Shown here: positions 1 to 6,830 of the stretch, one piece after another
How the letters are laid out: the number at the start of each line of letters is the position of its first letter
Position numbering within the stretch: the first letter of the stretch is position 1
Source of the DNA: JAVVHH01 sp964235765
GTDB lineage: Bacteria > Pseudomonadota > Alphaproteobacteria > Acetobacterales > Acetobacteraceae
DNA: 6,830 nucleotides
Reading direction: 5' to 3'
Assembly (NCBI GenBank): GCA_964235765.1
Contig: CAXSDH010000128.1
Location: 1 to 6,830, forward strand
The notes under the pieces: model-generated
What the model saw: only the letters and a program-made list of their open reading frames with translations
What the model was told of the DNA's origin: nothing
Databases searched by the model: none
Made by a program: the position numbers and the translations under genes

Positions 1-2831
1 TCAACGCGGACTTCGACGGCGACCAGATGGCGGTGCACGTGCCGCTGAGCCTGGAGGCGCAGCTGGAAGCCCGCGTGCTGATGATGAGCACGAACAACAT
101 CCTCAGCCCGGCCAATGGCAAGCCGATCATCGTGCCGAGCCAGGACATCGTGCTGGGGCTTTACTACCTCAGCCTGGAGACGCCGGAGTTCCGCGAAGCG
201 CCGGACACGGCGATTTATCGGGAGGAGGGTGGCAAGCCCGTCGAATTGCTCAAGAAGGGCCCGACGGCTTTCGCCAGCGTGGGCGAGATCGAGTATGCGC
301 TGACCGCCAAGGCCATCCAGTTGCATGACAAAATCCGCTGCCGCTACGAGACGGTGGACGCCGACGGCAAGCCGACCCGGCAGGTGGTGGTGACCACGCC
401 GGGCCGCATGCTGATTGCGCAGATCTTGCCGCGCAACCCGAACGTTCCGTTCAGCCTGATCAATCGCACGCTGACCAAGAAGAACGTGTCGGACGTGATC
501 GACGCGGTGTACCGCCACTGCGGCCAAAAGGAATGCGTGATCTTCGCCGACCGGATGATGGGGCTGGGCTTCGGCCAGGCGGCGAAGGCCGGGCTCTCCT
601 TCGGCAAGGACGACCTGATCATTCCGGACAGCAAGCCCGAGTTGATCCTCAAGACCCAGAACGAGGTCAAGGAGTTCGAGCAGCAGTACCAGGACGGGCT
701 GATCACCGCCGGCGAGCGCTACAACAAGGTGGTGGACGCCTGGTCCCGCTGCACGGACGAGGTGGCCGGCGCCATGATGAAGGAGATCAGCAAGCAGGAG
801 GTGGGCACGCCGACGAATTCGGTGTGGATGATGAGCCACTCCGGCGCCCGCGGGTCCCCGGCGCAGATGCGCCAGTTGGCGGGCATGCGCGGCCTGATGG
901 CCAAGCCTTCGGGCGAGATCATCGAGCAGCCGATCATCGCCAACTTCAAGGAGGGGCTGTCCGTCCTTGAATATTTCAACTCCACGCACGGCGCCCGCAA
1001 GGGCCTGGCGGACACGGCGCTGAAGACGGCCAACTCCGGCTACCTGACCCGGCGGTTGGTCGACGTGGCGCAGGACTGCATCATCGTCGAGCCGGATTGC
1101 GGTACTGAACGCGGCTTGACCGTGAAGGCCGTCATGGACGGCGGCGAGGTCGTGGCCGGATTGGAGGAACGCACGTTGGGCCGCACCACGGCCGAGGACG
1201 TGCTGGACCCGACCACCAACACGGTCATCTTGCCGCGCAACACCCTGATCGAGGAGCCGGAAGCCGAGCGGATCGAGACTTCGGGCGTCGAGTCCGTAAA
1301 AATCCGCTCCGTGCTGACGTGCGAGAGCCGGGTCGGCGTGTGTGCGGCTTGCTACGGGCGGGACCTCGCGCGCGGCACGCCGGTGAACATCGGCGAGGCG
1401 GTGGGCGTGATTGCCGCCCAATCCATCGGCGAGCCGGGCACCCAGCTGACCATGCGGACCTTCCACATCGGCGGCGCGGCGCAGCGGGGCGCCGAGGTGA
1501 GCAACGTCGAGGCAAGCCATGACGGCACGGTCTCCATCAAGAACCGTAACGTGGTGCAGAACAGCCAGGGCTTGCCCGTGGTCATGTCCCGCAACTGCGA
1601 AATGGTGCTGCAGGACGACAAGGGCCGCGAGCGCGCGCGTTTCCGGGTGCCGTATGGCGCGCGGCTGCTGGCCGACGAAGGTGCGACGGTCAAGCGCAAC
1701 GACAAGCTGGCGGAGTGGGACCCCTACACGCTGCCGATCATCACCGAGCGGGCGGGCCAGGTGGAATACCTGGACATGCTCGACGGGGTGACGATCGTGG
1801 AGCGGATGGACGAGGTGACCGGCCTCACGTCTCGCGTGGTGGTGGACTACAAGCAGCAGGCGAAGGGCGTGGACCTGCGTCCGCGGCTGCAGTTGAAGGA
1901 CGCCAAGGGCGAGGTGCTGAAGCTGCCGACCGGAGCGGAGGCGCGCTACTTCCTCAACCCGGACTCGATCCTCTCGGTCGAGAACGGCGCGACGGTGGCG
2001 GCGGGCGACGTGCTGGCGCGCATCCCACGCGAGGGCAGCAAGACCCGCGACATCACGGGCGGCTTGCCGCGTGTGGCGGAACTGTTCGAGGCGCGGCGGC
2101 CCAAGGACCACGCGATCATCGCCGAGATGGATGGCCGGGTGGAGTTCGGGAAGGACTACAAGGCGAAGCGCCGGGTCATCGTAAAAAACGACGAGACGAG
2201 CGAGGACACCGAGTACCTGATCCCGAAGGGCAAGCACGTCAGCGTGCAGGAGGGCGATTTCGTGCGCCGGGGCGACCCCTTGGTGGACGGGCCGCGCGTG
2301 CCGCACGACATCCTGAAGGTGTTGGGCGTCGAGGCCCTGTCGGACTACCTGGTCAACGAGATCCAGGACGTCTATCGGTTGCAGGGCGTGAAGATCAACG
2401 ACAAGCACATCGAGGTTATCGTCCGGCAGATGCTCCAGAAGGTGGAGATCCTGGAACCAGGGGATACGACCTACCTGCAAGGCGAGCAGGTGGACCGGCT
2501 TGAGTTCGAGGCGGAGAACGAGAAGCGGGTTGCGGCCGAGGAGCGTGCGGCGACGGCGATGCCGGTGCTGCAGGGCATTACCAAGGCCAGCCTGCAGACG
2601 CACAGCTTCATCTCCGCGGCCTCGTTCCAGGAGACCACGCGGGTGCTGACCGAGGCGGCTACGGCCGGTAAGGTCGACAGCCTGCAGGGGCTCAAGGAGA
2701 ACGTGATCGTCGGCCGCTTGATCCCGGCAGGCACGGGCAGCGTCATGAACCGGCTGCGGCAGGTGGCGGCGGGCCGCGACCAGGCGCGGCTGCATCCGGC
2801 GACTCCGGCCATTACCAAGGCTGCCGAATAG
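1..2831 (+). CDS. rpoC: DNA-directed RNA polymerase subunit beta' (C-terminal part, 5' end outside window)
   Basis: This is the largest catalytic subunit of RNA polymerase. The first two bases finish an upstream codon, and the reading frame starts at 3 with NADFDGD (3-23), whose three aspartates hold the catalytic Mg ion. Downstream in order are the bridge-helix region (around 980-1056, STHGARKGLADTALK), the four zinc-site cysteine codons (1098, 1320, 1341 and 1350), and the start of the trigger loop (MRTFHIGG, 1452-1475). A long insertion follows (roughly 1480-2050) that corresponds to proteobacterial SI3. The second trigger-loop half (ITGGLPRVAELFEARRPK, from 2052) and the conserved C-terminal part (from about 2376, ending in LIPAGTG near 2738) complete the protein. 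About 942 residues are present, close to the about 950 that follow this motif in E. coli, so the 3' end is complete. The stop is TAG (2829-2831). No frameshift or missing key residue is seen. rpoB is expected just upstream. Confidence 0.98.
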   Translation, partial: NADFDGDQMAVHVPLSLEAQLEARVLMMSTNNILSPANGKPIIVPSQDIVLGLYYLSLETPEFREAPDTAIYREEGGKPVELLKKGPTAFASVGEIEYALTAKAIQLHDKIRCRYETVDADGKPTRQVVVTTPGRMLIAQILPRNPNVPFSLINRTLTKKNVSDVIDAVYRHCGQKECVIFADRMMGLGFGQAAKAGLSFGKDDLIIPDSKPELILKTQNEVKEFEQQYQDGLITAGERYNKVVDAWSRCTDEVAGAMMKEISKQEVGTPTNSVWMMSHSGARGSPAQMRQLAGMRGLMAKPSGEIIEQPIIANFKEGLSVLEYFNSTHGARKGLADTALKTANSGYLTRRLVDVAQDCIIVEPDCGTERGLTVKAVMDGGEVVAGLEERTLGRTTAEDVLDPTTNTVILPRNTLIEEPEAERIETSGVESVKIRSVLTCESRVGVCAACYGRDLARGTPVNIGEAVGVIAAQSIGEPGTQLTMRTFHIGGAAQRGAEVSNVEASHDGTVSIKNRNVVQNSQGLPVVMSRNCEMVLQDDKGRERARFRVPYGARLLADEGATVKRNDKLAEWDPYTLPIITERAGQVEYLDMLDGVTIVERMDEVTGLTSRVVVDYKQQAKGVDLRPRLQLKDAKGEVLKLPTGAEARYFLNPDSILSVENGATVAAGDVLARIPREGSKTRDITGGLPRVAELFEARRPKDHAIIAEMDGRVEFGKDYKAKRRVIVKNDETSEDTEYLIPKGKHVSVQEGDFVRRGDPLVDGPRVPHDILKVLGVEALSDYLVNEIQDVYRLQGVKINDKHIEVIVRQMLQKVEILEPGDTTYLQGEQVDRLEFEAENEKRVAAEERAATAMPVLQGITKASLQTHSFISAASFQETTRVLTEAATAGKVDSLQGLKENVIVGRLIPAGTGSVMNRLRQVAAGRDQARLHPATPAITKAAE

Positions 2832-2838
2832 GTCAATA

Positions 2839-2884
2839 CAGGGGACGCCGCGATGCTTGCATCGCTGCGTCCCCTGGCCGTTTT
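2839..2884 (+). terminator. Probable intrinsic terminator after rpoC
   Basis: Arms 2839-2855 and 2860-2876 form a 17-position stem (outer part CAGGGGACG with CGTCCCCTG) with one C/T mismatch and a CTTG loop. The stem begins 8 nt after the rpoC stop. TTTT follows at 2881-2884, four bases after the stem. The stem is strong, but the U-tract is short and slightly displaced, so termination may be partial. It would separate the rpoBC transcript from the ribosomal protein operon downstream. Confidence 0.6.
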
Positions 2885-2896
2885 GCTTCGGCATGC

Positions 2897-2925
2897 TTGA
2901 CTACGGAGCAATGGGGGCGTAGGAA
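2897..2925 (+). promoter_or_regulatory. Candidate sigma-70-type promoter for rpsL operon
   Basis: TTGACT (2897-2902) matches the -35 consensus at five of six bases. It is followed after 17 nt by TAGGAA (2920-2925), which matches the -10 consensus at three of six, including the first T, the A after it and the fifth A. The pair sits just after the rpoC terminator, where a promoter is expected. A short inverted repeat (GGGCG 2915-2919 with CGCCC 2928-2932) surrounds the -10 and could be incidental. Transcription starting near 2932 would give a leader of about 190 nt. The weak -10 keeps this tentative. Confidence 0.4.
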
Positions 2926-2942
2926 CCCGCCCTCGGCTAACC

Positions 2943-3007
2943 CCGACCCAGTCCGGGCCGGTCGTTGTTTACAGATAGCGCATGGCGCCGCTGCCCGGTT
3001 GGGTCGG
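2943..3007 (+). promoter_or_regulatory. Large stem-loop in rpsL 5' leader (hairpin A)
   Basis: CCGACCCA (2943-2950) pairs perfectly with TGGGTCGG (3000-3007). After a small internal loop, CCGGGC (2953-2958) pairs perfectly with GCCCGG (2993-2998). A further four pairs (2959-2962 with 2987-2990, one G-U) close a loop of 24 nt, with two bases bulged at 2991-2992. That gives about 18 pairs, mostly G-C. There is no T-run after it, so it is not an intrinsic terminator. It may be a regulatory leader structure, such as a ribosomal-protein binding site, but its function is inferred only from position and pairing. Confidence 0.5.
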
Positions 3008-3029
3008 CCTAGGTCATGTGCCGCATCGC

Positions 3030-3060
3030 AAGCGCGGGTGGGCAGGTCCCTCTCGCGCTT
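3030..3060 (+). promoter_or_regulatory. Second stem-loop in rpsL 5' leader (hairpin B)
   Basis: Arms 3030-3042 and 3048-3060 (AAGCGCGGGTGGG and CCCTCTCGCGCTT) pair at 12 of 13 positions, with one G-U and one T/T mismatch, around a 5-nt CAGGT loop. It lies 22 nt after hairpin A and about 50 nt before the rpsL ribosome binding site. No U-tract follows. Together with hairpin A it makes most of the presumed leader structured. Function is unknown. Confidence 0.5.
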
Positions 3061-3112
3061 CATGACTGTGGACGGCACGGCAGGACGGGCGGGGCTGACA
3101 GGATCAAGGATC

Positions 3113-3120
3113 GGAAGAGG
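3113..3120 (+). promoter_or_regulatory. Ribosome binding site of rpsL
   Basis: The purine-rich GGAAGAGG ends 3 nt before the ATG at 3124. It supports that start over the in-frame upstream ATG at 3016, which has no such sequence. Confidence 0.7.
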
Positions 3121-3123
3121 CGT

Positions 3124-3495
3124 ATGCCGACCATCAACCAGCTGATTGCCAATGGGCGCGAGCCTGCCGCCAAGCGCAACAAGGTGCCTGCGTTGCAGGG
3201 TTGCCCGCAGAAGCGCGGCGTTTGCACGCGCGTCTATACGACGACCCCGAAGAAGCCGAACTCGGCGTTGCGCAAGGTGGCCAAGGTGCGGCTGACCAAT
3301 GGCTACGAGGTGGTGAGCTACATCCCTGGCGAGGGCCACAACCTGCAGGAGCACAGCGTCGTGCTGATCCGCGGCGGTCGCGTCAAGGACTTGCCGGGCG
3401 TGCGGTACCACATCCTGCGTGGCGTGCTCGATACGCAGGGTCTGCCGAAGCGACGTCAGCGCCGGTCGCTGTATGGCGCCAAGCGGCCGAAGTAG
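3124..3495 (+). CDS. rpsL: 30S ribosomal protein S12
   Basis: S12 sits at the 30S decoding centre and helps control translational accuracy. The 123-residue product (MPTINQLIANG to GAKRPK) has the usual length and is collinear with E. coli S12, including CPQKRGVCTRVYTTTP (27-42), PKKPNSALRK (42-51) and GGRVKDLPGVRYH (84-96). Lys43 and Lys88, the positions where substitutions classically give streptomycin resistance, are both wild type, so a sensitive ribosome is expected on this criterion. Asp89 is the residue that RimO methylthiolates in other bacteria. The ATG at 3124 was chosen because the conserved N-terminus begins there and a good ribosome binding site precedes it. The stop is TAG. It is the first gene of the operon and is followed after 11 nt by rpsG. 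Confidence 0.98.
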   Translation: MPTINQLIANGREPAAKRNKVPALQGCPQKRGVCTRVYTTTPKKPNSALRKVAKVRLTNGYEVVSYIPGEGHNLQEHSVVLIRGGRVKDLPGVRYHILRGVLDTQGLPKRRQRRSLYGAKRPK

Positions 3496-3506
3496 GAGAG
3501 AGAACG

Positions 3507-3983
3507 ATGAGCCGACGCCGCCGCGCGGTGAAGCGCGAGATCCTGCCGGACGCGAAGTTCGGGGATATCGTGATCACCCGCTTCATGAACGCCCTGATGT
3601 ATGACGGCAAGAAGTCCGCCGCCGAGGGCATCGTCTACAGCGCGTTGGACGTGCTCAAGAAGCGGGGCGGCAACGCGGCTGATCCGGTCCGGCTGTTCCA
3701 CGAGGCGCTCGACAATGTGAAACCTGCTGTCGAGGTGCGGTCGCGCCGGGTCGGTGGCGCGACGTATCAGGTGCCGGTCGAGGTGCGGACGGAGCGCCGG
3801 CAAGCTCTCGCGATCCGCTGGATCATCGACAGCGCCCGCAAGCGCGGCGAGCACACGATGGAAGACCGCCTCTCGAACGAACTGCATGACGCGGTGAACA
3901 ACCGTGGCTCGGCCGTCAAGAAGCGTGAGGACACCCACCGGATGGCCGAAGCCAACAAGGCGTTCAGCCACTACCGCTGGTAA
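3507..3983 (+). CDS. rpsG: 30S ribosomal protein S7
   Basis: S7 is a primary 16S rRNA binding protein that nucleates assembly of the 30S head and lies near the E site. The product is 158 residues, the normal size. It has the basic N-terminus MSRRRRAVKREILPD, the conserved FGDIVITRFMNALMYDGKKS (18-37), the beta-hairpin region EVRSRRVGGATYQVPVEV (76-93) and a C-terminus ending HRMAEANKAFSHYRW. The Shine-Dalgarno AGGAGAG (3494-3500) overlaps the rpsL stop codon. The 11-nt gap suggests co-transcription and probably translational coupling with rpsL. In E. coli S7 regulates its own synthesis through a site in a much longer rpsL-rpsG gap, and that site cannot exist here in the same form. The stop is TAA. 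Confidence 0.98.
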   Translation: MSRRRRAVKREILPDAKFGDIVITRFMNALMYDGKKSAAEGIVYSALDVLKKRGGNAADPVRLFHEALDNVKPAVEVRSRRVGGATYQVPVEVRTERRQALAIRWIIDSARKRGEHTMEDRLSNELHDAVNNRGSAVKKREDTHRMAEANKAFSHYRW

Positions 3984-4004
3984 TACCAACCCAACCTGCC
4001 CCCA

Positions 4005-4017
4005 TCGATAGGCGGGC
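4005..4017 (+). repeat. Left arm of inverted repeat flanking tuf
   Basis: TCGATAGGCGGGC is the reverse complement, at 12 of 13 positions, of 5224-5236, which directly follows the tuf stop codon. It lies just before the tuf ribosome binding site (GGAG, 4021-4024). GGCGGG (4011-4016) can also pair locally with CCTGCC (3995-4000), making a small alternative hairpin. Role unknown; it could be a chance match. Confidence 0.4.
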
Positions 4018-4032
4018 GACGGAGATACTCTG

Positions 4033-5223
<1,191 letters not shown>

Positions 5224-5236
5224 GCCGGCCTATCGA
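5224..5236 (+). repeat. Right arm of inverted repeat flanking tuf
   Basis: GCCGGCCTATCGA starts at the base after the tuf TAA and matches the reverse complement of 4005-4017 with one mismatch (fourth base). The core GCCTATCGA is a perfect 9-nt match. It contains the palindrome GCCGGC. No T-run follows, so it is not a terminator signal by itself. Confidence 0.4.
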
Positions 5237-5267
5237 CCGCAGCGCCGCGAACCTGGATTGAAGTATC

Positions 5268-5576
5268 ATGGATAACCAGAACATCCGCATTCGCCTGAAG
5301 GCGTACGATCACCGCGTGCTGGACAACAGCACGCGGGAGATCGTGAACACGGCGAAGCGCACGGGTGCCCGGGTTCGCGGGCCGATCCCTTTGCCGACGC
5401 ATATCGAGCGGTTCACGGTGAACCGTTCGCCGCACGTGGACAAGAAGAGCCGGGAGCAGTTCGAAATCCGGACGCACCGCCGGTTGCTCGACATCGTGGA
5501 GCCGACGCCGCAGACGGTGGACGCATTGATGAAGCTCGACCTCGCCTCCGGCGTGGATGTCGAGATCAAGCTGTAG
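5268..5576 (+). CDS. rpsJ: 30S ribosomal protein S10
   Basis: S10 is a 30S head protein. In E. coli it is also NusE, the partner of NusB in transcription antitermination. The product is 102 residues, a normal length. The N-terminus MDNQNIRIRLKAYDHRVLDN is the form usual in alphaproteobacteria. The conserved ribosome-binding loop GPIPLPTHIERFTVNRSPHV (38-57) is intact, as is the C-terminus ending GVDVEIKL. The ATG at 5268 fits the conserved N-terminus. Only weak Shine-Dalgarno candidates precede it: GGA at 5255-5257 and GAAG at 5260-5263. It is the first gene of the S10 operon block but lies 44 nt behind tuf with no terminator, so it is probably on the same transcript. The stop is TAG. Confidence 0.98.
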   Translation: MDNQNIRIRLKAYDHRVLDNSTREIVNTAKRTGARVRGPIPLPTHIERFTVNRSPHVDKKSREQFEIRTHRRLLDIVEPTPQTVDALMKLDLASGVDVEIKL

Positions 5577-5586
5577 GGCCGGGCCA

Positions 5587-6309
5587 ATGCGCACTGGATT
5601 GATCGCGAAGAAGTTGGGCATGACCCGGATGTTCAAGGAGGACGGCACCCACGTGCCTGTCACCGTCCTGCATCTAGACCAAGTGCAGGTCGTGGACACG
5701 CGGACTGAGGAGCGGGACGGCTATACGGCCATTCAGCTTGGCTGGGGCAAGGCCAAGGTGAAGAACGTCACCCAACCCAACAAGGGGCACTATGCTCGGG
5801 TCAAGGTGGAGCCGAAAGCGCGGCTCGTCGAGTTCCGCGTGGCGCCGGATGCCCTGCTGGAGTCGGGTCAGACCCTGACGGCGGCGCATTTCGTGGTGGG
5901 CCAGAAAGTAGATGTTTGCGGCGTCACCAAGGGCAAGGGGTTCGCCGGCGCCATGAAGCGCTGGAACTTCCGCGGCCTGGAAGCCAGCCACGGCGTGTCC
6001 GTCAGCCATCGGAGCCACGGCTCCACCGGCAACCGGCAGGACCCCGGCAAGACATTCAAGAACAAGAAGATGGCCGGGCACCTGGGCGTCGAGCGCGTGA
6101 CGACGCTGAACATGGAAGTGGCCGGCATCGACGCCGACAAGGGCCTCATCATGGTCCGCGGCGCGGTGCCGGGTTCCAAGGGCGAGTTCGTGCGCATCCG
6201 CGACGCGATCAAGAAGCCGCGCCCGGCAGAGGCGCCGTATCCCGCCGCGATCCTGGGTGCGCCCAGTGCCGCCAGTCCTGACCTGGCGCAGCCGACGGAG
6301 ACCGCGTGA
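5587..6309 (+). CDS. rplC: 50S ribosomal protein L3
   Basis: L3 is an early-assembling 23S rRNA binding protein whose extension reaches close to the peptidyl-transferase centre. The product is 240 residues. It begins MRTGLIAKKLGMTRMF and carries the conserved central block GVTKGKGFAGAMKRW (112-126), SHGSTGNRQDPGKTFKNKKM (143-162) and a KGEFVRIRDAIKK strand (198-210). Gln151 aligns with the glutamine that PrmB methylates in E. coli. About 30 residues, rich in Pro and Ala, extend past the core (211-240); such tails occur in alphaproteobacterial L3, and their function is not evident. The start is 10 nt after the rpsJ stop, with only a weak AGGG (5575-5578) upstream, so initiation may depend on coupling to rpsJ. 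An in-frame ATG at 5557 lies inside rpsJ and was not used because conservation begins at 5587. The TGA stop overlaps the rplD start by one base. Confidence 0.97.
   Translation: MRTGLIAKKLGMTRMFKEDGTHVPVTVLHLDQVQVVDTRTEERDGYTAIQLGWGKAKVKNVTQPNKGHYARVKVEPKARLVEFRVAPDALLESGQTLTAAHFVVGQKVDVCGVTKGKGFAGAMKRWNFRGLEASHGVSVSHRSHGSTGNRQDPGKTFKNKKMAGHLGVERVTTLNMEVAGIDADKGLIMVRGAVPGSKGEFVRIRDAIKKPRPAEAPYPAAILGAPSAASPDLAQPTETA
6297..6300 (+). promoter_or_regulatory. Ribosome binding site of rplD, inside rplC
   Basis: GGAG lies 8 nt before the rplD ATG at 6309, within the last codons of rplC. It supports this start, which shares its A with the rplC stop (TGATG), an arrangement typical of translational coupling. 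Confidence 0.65.
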
Positions 6310-6830
6310 TGCAGGTCGACATCAAGACCTTGGACAACGGCTCGGCCGGTTCGGCCGAGTTGCCGGACGCCCTGTTCGCCGCGCAGCCGCGGCGGGACAT
6401 CATCGCCCGGGTCATCGAGTGGCAACTCGCCAAGCGGCGGGCCGGCACGCACAAGACCAAGGGCATGGGCGAGGTGTCCGGCACCACAAAGAAGCCGTAT
6501 AAGCAAAAGGGCACCGGCAACGCCCGGCAGGGCAGCCTGCGCGCGCCGCAGTTCCGCACGGGCGGCAGGGTGCACGGGCCGGTGGTCCGCAGCCATGCGT
6601 TCGACCTGCCGAAGAAGGTGCGTCGCTTGGGCCTGATCAGCGCGCTGTCGCTCAAGCGGGCGGAGGGCAAGCTGATGGTCCTGGACAGCGTGGGGGGCGG
6701 CACGGGCAAGACCAAGGACCTCGCTGGCAAGGTCAAGGGACTGGGCTGGACCTCGGCGCTTGTGATTGACGGCACCGTGGATGCGACGTTCCTCCGGGCG
6801 AGCGCCAACATCGTGGGCGTCGATGTGCTG
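6309..6830 (+). CDS. rplD: 50S ribosomal protein L4 (3' end outside window)
   Basis: L4 binds 23S rRNA and its long loop lines the narrowest part of the peptide exit tunnel. In E. coli it also represses the S10 operon. The frame is open for 174 codons up to the window edge, so roughly the last 30 residues are missing compared with a typical L4 of about 205. The protein starts MQVDIKTLDNGSAGSAEL and has WQLAKRRAGTHKTKG (38-52), the tunnel loop KQKGTGNARQGSLRAPQFR (65-83) and GPVVRSH (90-96), then DLPKKVRRLGLISALS. Position 71 is Asn, in the GTGNAR segment, where E. coli L4 has Arg. The start overlaps the rplC stop by one base and has its own ribosome binding site. rplW and rplB would be expected next in the usual S10 order. 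Confidence 0.96.
   Translation, partial: MQVDIKTLDNGSAGSAELPDALFAAQPRRDIIARVIEWQLAKRRAGTHKTKGMGEVSGTTKKPYKQKGTGNARQGSLRAPQFRTGGRVHGPVVRSHAFDLPKKVRRLGLISALSLKRAEGKLMVLDSVGGGTGKTKDLAGKVKGLGWTSALVIDGTVDATFLRASANIVGVDVL

Noticed and set aside
1715..2503. 262-codon + strand open frame inside rpoC
   Set aside because: It is out of frame with a well-conserved part of rpoC. The Gly/Arg/Ala-rich translation is typical of a shifted high-GC reading frame.
3030..3060. Hairpin B as an intrinsic terminator before rpsL
   Set aside because: Only two T's end the stem and no U-tract follows. A terminator here would also block the essential rpsL operon from the upstream promoter.
2982..3065. 27-codon small open frame in the rpsL leader (ATG 2982 to TGA 3063-3065)
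   Set aside because: There is no Shine-Dalgarno sequence, it runs through both strong hairpins, and the product (MAPLPGWVGLG...) shows no run of one amino acid suggesting attenuation.
3016..3123. N-terminal extension of S12 from the in-frame ATG at 3016
   Set aside because: The added 36 residues are unlike any S12, the ATG lacks a ribosome binding site, and the conserved S12 start at 3124 has one.
3124..3495. Streptomycin-resistance allele of rpsL
   Set aside because: Lys43 and Lys88 are both the wild-type residues, and the surrounding motifs are unchanged.
5557..5586. Earlier L3 start at the ATG at 5557
   Set aside because: It would add ten residues that overlap the end of rpsJ. L3 conservation begins at MRTGLIAKKLGM from 5587.

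Overview
The window is a high-GC bacterial core segment carrying part of the transcription and translation gene cluster. All genes are on the + strand, in the order rpoC (3' two-thirds), rpsL, rpsG, tuf, rpsJ, rplC, rplD (5' part). Several features point to an alphaproteobacterium: the EF-Tu and S10 protein sequences, the proteobacterial trigger-loop insertion (SI3) in RpoC, the S7 and L3 termini, and direct linkage of tuf to rpsJ. The style of RpoC and L4 suggests Rhodospirillales, possibly Acetobacteraceae. That family-level guess is from memory of homologues and is weak.

Layout: positions 1-2831 hold the C-terminal part of the RNA polymerase beta' subunit, starting exactly at the catalytic aspartate motif. 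A strong hairpin followed by four T's (2839-2884) is a likely intrinsic terminator. The rest of the 292-nt gap before rpsL holds a candidate promoter (2897-2925) and two strong predicted hairpins (2943-3007 and 3030-3060), which would form a structured 5' leader for the following operon. From 3124 onward the genes are tightly packed with gaps of 11, 49, 44, 10 and -1 nt and no convincing terminator, so rpsL through rplD probably form one transcript. This would join a shortened str operon (S12, S7, EF-Tu) to the start of the S10 operon (S10, L3, L4).

The gene products work together in expression: RNA polymerase makes RNA; S12, S7 and S10 build the 30S decoding centre and head; L3 and L4 build the 50S peptidyl-transferase and exit-tunnel regions; EF-Tu delivers aminoacyl-tRNA.

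I found no new biological system, mobile element, CRISPR array or RNA gene. The points worth a second look are the absence of fusA between rpsG and tuf, a near-perfect 13-nt inverted repeat flanking tuf, and the structured rpsL leader. All coding genes look intact apart from the two cut by the window edges.
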